From JAMXLJ01 sp036558745 (GTDB lineage: Bacteria > Actinomycetota > Acidimicrobiia > IMCC26256 > JAMXLJ01): DNA of 64,000 nucleotides. The notes beneath the pieces are model-generated. The model was not told the DNA's origin. It did not search any database and worked only from the letters and a program-made list of their open reading frames with translations. A program made the position numbers and the translations under genes. Positions within the stretch are counted from its first letter, which is position 1. Each line of letters starts with the position of its first letter. Below, piece by piece: positions 1 to 11,470 of this stretch. Location: assembly GCA_036558745.1 (NCBI GenBank), contig DATBEZ010000052.1, forward strand, positions 68,130-132,129. The letters run 5' to 3'.

Positions 1-1
1 G

Positions 2-4354
<4,353 letters not shown>

Positions 4355-4473
4355 GTTCCCGGTCGCGCTCCCAAGCTCGCCGCCTGCGGTCGCGCTCGCA
4401 CGCTCGCCGCTCGGCGCCTCTTCATCGGCCCTCGGGACTTCATTCCCGACGCCGGTGACCGATAGGGCTCACA
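4355..4473. other. Intergenic spacer rich in CGCTCG-type short repeats
   Basis: Spacer between lhr and the GGDEF-EAL gene. It holds imperfect direct copies of GGTCGCGCTC at about 4370 and 4388, alternating with GCTCGCCGC, and a CTTCATC word. Similar CGCTCG/GAGCGA-rich spacers occur at 41974-42119 and 44613-44758. No uridine-tailed hairpin was found, and the start at 4474 has no clear ribosome binding site. Confidence 0.45.
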
Positions 4474-7400
4474 GTGTCTCGTCGCGCGCCTTGGCTGTTC
4501 CTGGCGACGTGCCTCGTCGTCGTGGCCGTCGACCGTCTGCTCCCCGGAGCCTGGCTGCCCCGGCTGCTCCTCGACGCGGTCGGGATCGGGGCCGCGGGGG
4601 CGCTCGCGGTCGGAATCCGGGCCCATCGGCCCGCGTGCCCGGCGGCGTGGCGCCTGCTGTTCGCGGGGTTCGCACTGCTCGTCGTCGGCGACCTCGTGTG
4701 GGACGTCGGCGCGCTGCAGCTCGGCGTGCGGGGCTCGGCCAACCCGATCGCGACGCTGCTCTACCTGTCGGGCTACCCGTGCCTCCTCCTCGCCGTGCTC
4801 CGACTCGCCCGCGCCCGCACACCGGACGCGCCGGGTCGCACGCTGATCGACGGGTTGGCCGCCGCCGCGGCCGCGTTGGTGCCGTGCTGGCAGTTCCTCA
4901 TCGCCCCCGCGCTCCAGGGCTTGCACGGCTCGGTCCTCGAGCGCACCGGCGTCGTCGCGTTCCCGCTCGTCGACCTGCTGCTCGTCGGTGCGCTCGCGAG
5001 CATCCTCTGCACGACGCGGTTCCGCGGGACCGCGCTGTGGCTGCTGCTCGGCGGGCTGGCCACCACGCTCGTGGCCGACATGATCTACCTCGGTCAGCTG
5101 CACGCGGGAACCGTCGCCGGGTTCTCGTGGCTCGACCAGCTGTGGGCGGTCGGGTACTGCCTGATCGGCGCGGCCGGGCTGCACCCCTCGATGGCCGACG
5201 TCGGGCGGCGCGCGCCCGAACAGGGCGGTGACCGCGCACGCGTCGCGCTGCTCGGCTCTGCGCTGCTCGTCGGCCCGGCAGTGATCCTCGCCGAGCGGGT
5301 CGCCGGCACACCGGTCCCGCCGGTCGTGGCCGCCACGTCGGTCATGACGATCGCGGTCGTGGTGGTATGGCGTCTCGTCGGGCTCGTCGGCTCGGCCGAG
5401 ACGGCGAACGCCCGCCTGCGCGAACGCGAGGAACGGTTCCGCTCGCTCGTCCAGCACTCGCTCGACGTGATCCTGCTCCTCGCGCCCGACGGGACGATCC
5501 TCTACGTCAGCCCCTCCGTCGAGCGCATCGTCGGCGCGCCCGACGAGCAGTACATCGGGACGAACGTCGCCGAGCACGTCCATCCCGACGACGCGCTCAC
5601 GATCCCGCCACTCCTGCACGTGGCGTCGGCGAATCCGGATCGCAGCTACCTCGCGGCCGCGCGCGTCCGTCACGCCGACGGGTCGTGGCGCATGATCGAG
5701 GGGCGCGTCACCGGGCACGTCGACGATCCCGGCGTGCGCGGGATCGTGGCGAACCTGCGCGACGTGACCGAGCGGACCCGCGTCGACGCGTTGCGCACCG
5801 CCGAGACGCGCGTGCTCGAGATGCTGGCACAGGGCGCGCCACGTGACGACACGCTGCACGCCATCATCGAGGCCGTCGAACCCCTGCTCCCCGATGCGGC
5901 GTGCTCGATCCGCCTGCGCGGCGAGGACGGGGAGGGCCTCGGGCGCGCCGTCGCACCGAGTCTTCCGCCCGAGTACGTCGCCGCGATGGACGTCAGCCCC
6001 GCCGTGCTGGTCTCCGACGACGACGAGGAGTACCTCGAGACGCGCATCGCGGCGGATCTCTCGGCCCATCGCGAGGGCTGGAACGAGCTCGGCGCTCCCG
6101 ACGCGATGGCCTACGGGCTGCACGCGTATTGGCGGACGCCCATCCTCTCGTCGGACCGCACCCGGCTGCTGGGCTTGTTCTCCGTCTACCACCGCCGGCC
6201 GCACAACCCGAACGGCGAGGAGCGCGCGCTGGTCGAGCGGGCGACGCACCTCGCGGCGATCGCGTTCGACCGCGCCGAGGCGCGCAGCCGCCTCGGGTAC
6301 CTCGCGCTGCACGATCCGCTGACCGAATTGCCGAACCGGACCCTCGTGCTCGACCGTCTGGACCAGGCGCTCATGCGGCTCGACCGTCGCATGTCGACCG
6401 CCGCCGTGCTGGTCCTCGACCTCGACCGGTTCACGGTCATCAACGACAGCCTCGGCCACGACGTGGGCGATCAGCTGCTCGACGCGGTGGCCCGGCGCAT
6501 CGTCGACAACGTCCGGCCGGGCGACACCGTCGGGCGCCTCGGTGGCGACGAGTTCGTCGTCGTGTGCGAGGACATCGGCGACGACCGTGAGGCGGAGGTC
6601 ATCGCGGAGCGCATCGCGAGCGCGGTCTCGGAACCGTTGCAGCTGGCACGCGGCGATGTCGTCGTCACCGCGAGCATCGGCATCGCGGTGTCGCAGTCGG
6701 CGGCCGACCGCCCCGAGGGTCTGCTGCGCGACGCGGACGCCGCGCTGTACCGCGCCAAGGCGAAGGGCGGCGCGCGGCACGAGCTGTTCGACGAGACCAT
6801 GCATACGCGTGCCGTCGTCCGTCTGCTGACCGAGCGCGCGCTGCGTCGGGCCATCGACCACGACGAGCTGTGCGTCTGGTACCAGCCGCAGATCCACATC
6901 GCGAGCGGCGAAACCGTCGCGGTCGAGGCCCTGGTCCGCTGGCAGCACCCGGTGCGCGGCATCGTCGGTCCCCAGGAATTCATCGACGTGGCCGAGGAGA
7001 CCGGGCTCATCGTGCCCATCGGCGCCCGGGTGCTCGATCAGGCCTGCGCGCAGACCGCGGAATGGCGGCGCGCGTCCGTCGCGAGCCGCCGCCGCACCGT
7101 CTCGGTCAACCTCTCGGCCCGTCAGCTCGCTCGTTCCGACCTCCCGGCGCGTATCGCCGCCATCCTGCGCGACCACGACACCGACCCCGAGGCGGTCTGC
7201 CTCGAGATCACCGAGAGCGTGCTCCTCGACGACCTCGACGCGATGGCCGACGCGGTCCGGGCCCTCAAGGACCTCGGTCTGCGGCTCGCCATCGACGACT
7301 TCGGCACCGGGTACTCGTCGCTCGCGTACCTCAAGCGCTTCCCGTTCGACGAGCTCAAGATCGACCGTTCGTTCGTCGAGGGCGTCGGGAGCGACGACAC

Positions 7401-7608
7401 CGACGACGCGATCGTCGCCGCGACGATCGAGCTCGCGCACGCGCTCGGCCTGGTGGTCGCCGCCGAGGGCATCGAGACCGAGGCGCAGCTCGCGCGACTC
7501 GCGGAGTTCGGCTGCGATCTGGCCCAGGGCTACCTCTTCGCCCGGCCCCAGCCGGTCGGCGCGCTGGAGGACTTCGCGGTCGTGTCGGGCATCCTGCGCT
7601 CTGCATAA
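4474..7608 (+). CDS. Membrane PAS-GAF-GGDEF-EAL c-di-GMP turnover protein
   Basis: Hybrid diguanylate cyclase/phosphodiesterase of 1,044 residues. About 300 N-terminal residues are largely hydrophobic and form several membrane segments; then follow a PAS domain (about 320-430), a GAF-like domain (about 440-600), GGDEF and EAL. The GGDEF signature is intact at 690-694 and is preceded by an RxxD inhibitory-site motif (RPGD) five residues upstream. The EAL signature is at 818-820 in EALVRW, and the downstream metal and catalytic motifs EITES, DDFGTGYSS, KIDRSF and AEGIE are all present. Both activities are therefore possible; which one dominates cannot be read from sequence. The GTG start follows no strong Shine-Dalgarno. 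A second protein of this kind lies at 53127-56315. Confidence 0.93.
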   Translation: MSRRAPWLFLATCLVVVAVDRLLPGAWLPRLLLDAVGIGAAGALAVGIRAHRPACPAAWRLLFAGFALLVVGDLVWDVGALQLGVRGSANPIATLLYLSGYPCLLLAVLRLARARTPDAPGRTLIDGLAAAAAALVPCWQFLIAPALQGLHGSVLERTGVVAFPLVDLLLVGALASILCTTRFRGTALWLLLGGLATTLVADMIYLGQLHAGTVAGFSWLDQLWAVGYCLIGAAGLHPSMADVGRRAPEQGGDRARVALLGSALLVGPAVILAERVAGTPVPPVVAATSVMTIAVVVVWRLVGLVGSAETANARLREREERFRSLVQHSLDVILLLAPDGTILYVSPSVERIVGAPDEQYIGTNVAEHVHPDDALTIPPLLHVASANPDRSYLAAARVRHADGSWRMIEGRVTGHVDDPGVRGIVANLRDVTERTRVDALRTAETRVLEMLAQGAPRDDTLHAIIEAVEPLLPDAACSIRLRGEDGEGLGRAVAPSLPPEYVAAMDVSPAVLVSDDDEEYLETRIAADLSAHREGWNELGAPDAMAYGLHAYWRTPILSSDRTRLLGLFSVYHRRPHNPNGEERALVERATHLAAIAFDRAEARSRLGYLALHDPLTELPNRTLVLDRLDQALMRLDRRMSTAAVLVLDLDRFTVINDSLGHDVGDQLLDAVARRIVDNVRPGDTVGRLGGDEFVVVCEDIGDDREAEVIAERIASAVSEPLQLARGDVVVTASIGIAVSQSAADRPEGLLRDADAALYRAKAKGGARHELFDETMHTRAVVRLLTERALRRAIDHDELCVWYQPQIHIASGETVAVEALVRWQHPVRGIVGPQEFIDVAEETGLIVPIGARVLDQACAQTAEWRRASVASRRRTVSVNLSARQLARSDLPARIAAILRDHDTDPEAVCLEITESVLLDDLDAMADAVRALKDLGLRLAIDDFGTGYSSLAYLKRFPFDELKIDRSFVEGVGSDDTDDAIVAATIELAHALGLVVAAEGIETEAQLARLAEFGCDLAQGYLFARPQPVGALEDFAVVSGILRSA

Positions 7609-7611
7609 CCT
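7606..7611 (+). promoter_or_regulatory. Putative -10 element for leaderless nei-type gene
   Basis: TAACCT overlaps the TAA stop of the preceding gene and lies 6 bases before the GTG at 7618. No Shine-Dalgarno is visible, which suggests a leaderless transcript. No -35 consensus was recognised. Confidence 0.4.
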
Positions 7612-7617
7612 CGTGGC

Positions 7618-8544
7618 GTGCCCGAGGGCGACACGATCCACCGCATCGCGCGCAGCCTGCACGCCGCGCTGGCCGGCACGCGCGTCCGTCGCCTCGAGCT
7701 GCGGGGACGCAGCGGGCCGCGCGCCGAGCGTCCACGTTCCGGCGCGACCGTCACCGGCGTCGAGGCACGCGGCAAGCACCTGCTGATCACGTTCGACGAC
7801 GGCGTCGTGCTCCACACCCACCTCGGTATGCACGGCTCGTGGCACCTCTACCGGCGCGCCGACCGGTGGAAGCGGCCGGGAACCCAGGCGCGCGTGATCC
7901 TGGAGGTCGACGGCGGCACCACGGCCGTGTGCTTCGCGCCGTCACTCGTCGAGACGACGCGTGGCGCGCAGCGACCCCGCCTGGTGGACGACCTCGGGCC
8001 CGACCTGTGCCGCGACGACCCCGACCTCGACGACGCCCTCGCACGGCTGGCACGCCTCGATCCCGCGACCGAGCTCGGCGTCGCGTTGCTCGACCAGCGC
8101 GTCGCGGCCGGCATCGGGAACGTCTACAAGAGCGAGGTCTGCTTCGCGTGCCGGGTCGACCCGTTCACGCCCGTCGGCGCGCTCGACGTGCAGCTCCGGC
8201 GCGCGCTGCTCGAGACCGCGTCGCGTCTGCTGCGCGCGAACCTCACGACGGCACGACGGCGCACCGTGGACGGCGGGCTCGCGGTCTACGGGCGCGCACG
8301 GCGGCCGTGCCGGCGGTGCGGCACGCCGATCCGCACGCGCCGCCAGGGCGAGGGCGCGCGCAGCACGTACTGGTGCCCGTCGTGTCAGCCCGCGCCACGC
8401 GTCGCGACGTCGTGTCGCAGCGAGAGCACGCCGACCACGGCCAACGCGACGACGGTCCAGAGGGACCCCACGTCACCGGCGGCGAGGACGACGACCGACG
8501 CGACGAGCGCGGGCACACCGACGCGCACGCCGAGACGGAAGTAG
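7618..8544 (+). CDS. Endonuclease VIII-like (Nei/Fpg family) DNA glycosylase with C-terminal tail
   Basis: Base-excision DNA glycosylase/AP lyase of the Nei group. It starts with PEGDT after the initiator Met, giving the catalytic Pro2 and Glu3 of the family. The C-terminal zinc finger is complete: Cys231, Cys234, Cys253 and Cys256. Relatives normally end right after this CxxCQ motif, but here the frame runs on for 51 residues of Ser/Thr/Ala/Arg-rich, low-complexity sequence. That tail (8389-8544) lies antisense to the end of the convergent permease gene. It may be a real extension, or the result of stop-codon loss. A second, more Fpg-like glycosylase is encoded at 23178-23984. Confidence 0.93.
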   Translation: MPEGDTIHRIARSLHAALAGTRVRRLELRGRSGPRAERPRSGATVTGVEARGKHLLITFDDGVVLHTHLGMHGSWHLYRRADRWKRPGTQARVILEVDGGTTAVCFAPSLVETTRGAQRPRLVDDLGPDLCRDDPDLDDALARLARLDPATELGVALLDQRVAAGIGNVYKSEVCFACRVDPFTPVGALDVQLRRALLETASRLLRANLTTARRRTVDGGLAVYGRARRPCRRCGTPIRTRRQGEGARSTYWCPSCQPAPRVATSCRSESTPTTANATTVQRDPTSPAARTTTDATSAGTPTRTPRRK

Positions 8545-9647
8545 TCGGGCGCGCCGAGCGACAGCCCCGAGCGGCGCACCACGTCGAGCCAGAGCAGGCT
8601 CGCGAGCGATCCGGTCACGAGCAGGGTCGGTCCCGCGTTCACACCGAGCAGGAGCGGCCACACCAGTGGGCTGCCGTGCGGCAGGCGGGCCACGCCGACG
8701 AGGAACGCGGGCAGGTTGTTGAACGCGTTCGCGCCCAGGGCACCGAGGCCGGCGACCCGCACGGTCGCTCCGGGACCGGAGCCGTGCAGCAGGTCGCCCA
8801 CGGGGACGTTCGCGACGGCGGCACCTGCGAGGACCGCCAGCCCGGCGGCCACGAGCGCGGTCCCCCACGGCACCGCGCCCACCGGAACGTGACGCAGCCG
8901 CGCGATCAGCGCGAGGTCCACGACCGCGACGACGGCCCACGGTGGGACGCCCAACGCCGGGCCGGCGAGGAAGCCGACGAGCAGCACGGCGACGACGACC
9001 GCGCCGAGGCGCAGCGCGGGCCGGTCGACGGGCACGCGCGCGACCGCGGCGGAAGGCGTCGGCTCGGGAATCGGGTACGCGCGGCGGTAGCAGCGCCAAC
9101 CCACGGCGAGGCCGGCCAACGTGGCCGGCCCGAGATGGACGAGGAAGTCGAGGGGGTGCAACCCGAGGCGGTCGGACGCGATGAGGTTAGTGAGGTTCGA
9201 GACCGGCAGGAACGACGACGCGAGACAGGCGAGCAGGACCGGTTGCACCGCGAGCGCGACCGGTGACATTCCCATCCGACGGGCGGTGCGGATCGCGAGC
9301 GGCGTGAGCAACACGACGGCGGCGTCGAGGTTCAACACCGCGGTCGTCACGATGCAGAGCAGCCACAGCCCTCCGACGACGTGACTGCGTCGCGAGGCCA
9401 CCGCGGCGAGGGCGTCGAAGACGCCGGCCCGGTCGAGCAACGCCGCGAGCGGCACCGCGAGGAGCAGGAACGCCAGCGGCGCGACGAGCGGATCGAGCGA
9501 GCTGCGCAGCAGCGGGGCATCGACGAGCCCGACGCACGCGGCGACGGCGACGGCGACGACCGGCGCGACCCATGCCGGGACGCGCCACGGGCGCGTGACG
9601 GCACCCGCGACGCCGGCACCGAGGAGCACGAACCCGCCGACGGCCAC
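8385..9647 (-). CDS. ArsB/NhaD-type (SLC13-like) membrane permease
   Basis: Polytopic ion-transporter-like protein of about 420 residues with some ten hydrophobic segments. ArsB/citrate-transporter family signatures are visible: the NLDAAVVLLTP helix in the first half, SNLTNLIASD, and NAFNNLPAFL in the second half, the last matching the conserved NNLPA motif. The substrate (arsenite, cation or organic anion) is not predictable, and there is no ars regulator or reductase nearby. The start is set at the GTG at 9647 because the open frame further upstream runs antisense-like through the neighbouring gene and has no family resemblance. The 3' end overlaps the convergent glycosylase gene by 160 bases. 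Confidence 0.82.
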   Translation of the reverse strand: MAVGGFVLLGAGVAGAVTRPWRVPAWVAPVVAVAVAACVGLVDAPLLRSSLDPLVAPLAFLLLAVPLAALLDRAGVFDALAAVASRRSHVVGGLWLLCIVTTAVLNLDAAVVLLTPLAIRTARRMGMSPVALAVQPVLLACLASSFLPVSNLTNLIASDRLGLHPLDFLVHLGPATLAGLAVGWRCYRRAYPIPEPTPSAAVARVPVDRPALRLGAVVVAVLLVGFLAGPALGVPPWAVVAVVDLALIARLRHVPVGAVPWGTALVAAGLAVLAGAAVANVPVGDLLHGSGPGATVRVAGLGALGANAFNNLPAFLVGVARLPHGSPLVWPLLLGVNAGPTLLVTGSLASLLWLDVVRRSGLSLGAPDYFRLGVRVGVPALVASVVVLAAGDVGSLWTVVALAVVGVLSLRHDVATRGAG

Positions 9648-9718
9648 GACCTCAGTCTTCCCCGGGCCGGCACCGCCGATCCGCTCGGCTGTCGGTTCCG
9701 GTGTCGGTTCCGGCGTCG

Positions 9719-10747
9719 CTACAGCGTCGCGAACGCAGGCGCAGCGGCGAAGAGGTCGTCGGCCAGCTCCGCCGCGCCCTCGGTGGTGAACGCCATGGCG
9801 GCGGGCGCGAGACGCTGGCTGGCCATGCGGCACCAGTCGACGACGTCGACGGTCAGGACGAGGTCGGCGTCGGCTTCGGCGCCCTCGACCACCCGGTTCG
9901 CACCCATCTCGAAGGGCACGGTCCAGACGCCGCCACCCTCGCCGGTGAGCCGCACGATCGCGCGTCGCCCCTCGCGGACGCGATCCAGCGCGAGCAACCC
10001 GAGCGGCAGACCGCGGGTCGACACGTCGGCCATGAGCCGGAGATGCTCGGGCGGTGGGACCACGAGCGGCCGGCCGAGCGCGCGACGCACGTCGTCGTCG
10101 TGGGTCCAGGTCTCGAACGCGCGCGTGACGAGCATGGAATGACGCGACAGGTCCAGCCCCGGCACGCCCGGCACCGCCACCCGCCCGTGGCCGTGCTCGG
10201 CCCACGCCGCGAGCGCGTCGACCGAACGGCGCCACAGCTCGCGCGCGTCGGCGACGGGCCGGTCGCGGAAGCGGTCGATCATCTCGTACGTGCGGGGCTC
10301 GATCGCCACGGCGTCGACATCGTCGACCGTGGGCGATCCGACCGAAGCCGCGAACGCGCTCTCCATCGCGGCCATGTGGATCACGAGCTCGCGCACCGTG
10401 AGCCCGTTGAAGGTCACGACGTCGAGCTGGTCGGGTGTGAGCTCGTCGAGGAGGGCCTCGAAGCGGTCGGTCTGGGCCCGGAACAGGCGCAGCGCGGGAT
10501 CGTCGCCGCCTTCGGCCGGGCTCGGACGCATCCGGCGCGCGCGCCCCAGCAGGGTCTCGCGGAGACCGGGCGCGGGGGCCAGTGCCGCGGTCGCGCCGAG
10601 CCACGCCGCGGTCTCGCGGAGCCGCAGGGCCTCACCGGCCGCCTCGCCGTCGCGCTCGAGGAACGCCTCGACCGCGGCGGCCTCGCCGTCGTCGCAGGCA
10701 TCGAGGGCGTAGGCCCCGAGCAGCTCGCGTGCCGTCGCGTCGTCCAT
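9719..10747 (-). CDS. Fusion of RskA-like anti-sigma domain and mycothiol-dependent maleylpyruvate isomerase (DinB) domain
   Basis: Predicted soluble anti-sigma-like protein of 342 residues. Residues 1 to about 75 resemble the helical sigma-binding N-terminus of RskA/anti-SigK proteins (LLGAYALDACDDGE then an AVEAFLERDGEA helix) and lack a zinc-binding HxxxCxxC. After a linker comes an MDMPI N-terminal domain with LTVRELVIHMA, carrying the first metal histidine, and ETWTH, carrying the Glu-x3-His pair, so all three metal ligands are conserved. A C-terminal domain like that of MDMPI proteins completes the chain. No transmembrane segment is visible, unlike RskA. The gene starts 4 bases after the ECF sigma stop codon, so the two are almost certainly partners. 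A redox or thiol input is inference. Confidence 0.8.
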   Translation of the reverse strand: MDDATARELLGAYALDACDDGEAAAVEAFLERDGEAAGEALRLRETAAWLGATAALAPAPGLRETLLGRARRMRPSPAEGGDDPALRLFRAQTDRFEALLDELTPDQLDVVTFNGLTVRELVIHMAAMESAFAASVGSPTVDDVDAVAIEPRTYEMIDRFRDRPVADARELWRRSVDALAAWAEHGHGRVAVPGVPGLDLSRHSMLVTRAFETWTHDDDVRRALGRPLVVPPPEHLRLMADVSTRGLPLGLLALDRVREGRRAIVRLTGEGGGVWTVPFEMGANRVVEGAEADADLVLTVDVVDWCRMASQRLAPAAMAFTTEGAAELADDLFAAAPAFATL

Positions 10748-10751
10748 CAGC

Positions 10752-11336
10752 TCAACCTTCGGCCCCGGTGCCGGGCTCGAGCGCGTCCGCGATGCGACGC
10801 AGGCCCAGGCGCAACCTCGATTTTGCCGTGCCCTCGGGAATCCCGAGCACCACGGCGACCTCCCGATAGGTCTTGCCCCCGAAGTACGCGAGCTCGATCG
10901 CTTCGCGCTGCTCGTCCGGGAGGGTGACGAGCGCGGCGCGCACCCGCTCGGCGGCGAGCAGTGCGAACGCCATCTCCTCGACGTCGGGTGTCACCGACGC
11001 CTGCGCAGCGTCGCGCAGCGCGCGTCGCCGGCGGGCTTCCTCGCGGCGTACGTGGTCGACCGCCCGCCGGTGGGCGAGGGTCCCCAGCCACGTCCGCAGG
11101 GCACCCCGATCGGGATCGAAGGCCTCTGGGCGCTCCCACAGGCAGAGGAAGACGTCCTGGGTGACGTCCTCCGCGGCCCGCACGTCGCCGATCACCCGCA
11201 GCGCGAGCCCGTACACGAAGGAGGAGTACTGGTCGTAGCACTCCCCCAGGGCCGCGTCCTCGCCCGCGACGAGGCGCTCGCGCACGGCTCGTTCCCACTC
11301 CGTCGTCCGCGTGACCCGCAGAGCAGGGTCGCTCAT
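10752..11336 (-). CDS. ECF RNA polymerase sigma factor, SigK/RpoE-like
   Basis: Extracytoplasmic-function sigma factor of 194 residues. Sigma region 2 is visible in YDQYSSFVYGLALRVIGD and AEDVTQDVFLCLWE, and region 4 in LPDEQREAIELAYFGG followed by the helix-turn-helix TYREVAVVLGIPEGTAKSR. The ATG at 11336 is preferred: it follows a GGTGGGAG ribosome binding site, and the 41 codons upstream have no family similarity. It is co-directional with the anti-sigma/MDMPI gene 4 bases downstream, the usual sigma/anti-sigma operon arrangement. The upstream spacer holds a run of six T on this strand and three GATCCGG-like repeats, which could be an autoregulatory promoter, but no confident ECF promoter was found. 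Confidence 0.93.
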   Translation of the reverse strand: MSDPALRVTRTTEWERAVRERLVAGEDAALGECYDQYSSFVYGLALRVIGDVRAAEDVTQDVFLCLWERPEAFDPDRGALRTWLGTLAHRRAVDHVRREEARRRRALRDAAQASVTPDVEEMAFALLAAERVRAALVTLPDEQREAIELAYFGGKTYREVAVVLGIPEGTAKSRLRLGLRRIADALEPGTGAEG

Positions 11337-11423
11337 CGCTCCCACCCTCACGGAGCCTGTTCGCACCGACCCGGATTCCGGATCACCCGGATCACGGAAA
11401 AAACTCACGGGTCGCCCCGGTCC

Positions 11424-11455
11424 AGCCCCGGGGGGACTGTACGCCCCCCGGAGCT
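11424..11455 (-). terminator. GC-rich hairpin after the glycoside hydrolase gene
   Basis: An 8-bp perfect stem (CCGGGGGG with CCCCCCGG, loop 11436-11443) flanked by AGC/GCT lies 16 bases past the hydrolase stop codon. The nearest uridine run, six T at 11402-11397 on this strand, is about 20 bases downstream, so it is not a textbook intrinsic terminator. Confidence 0.5.
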
Positions 11456-11470
11456 GCACGCGGGATGCGA

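Noticed and set aside
9648..10604. N-terminal extension of the ArsB-like permease frame over the anti-sigma/MDMPI gene
   Set aside because: The extension is Arg/Ala-rich nonsense overlapping a well-supported gene in another frame; transporter similarity begins only near the GTG at 9647.
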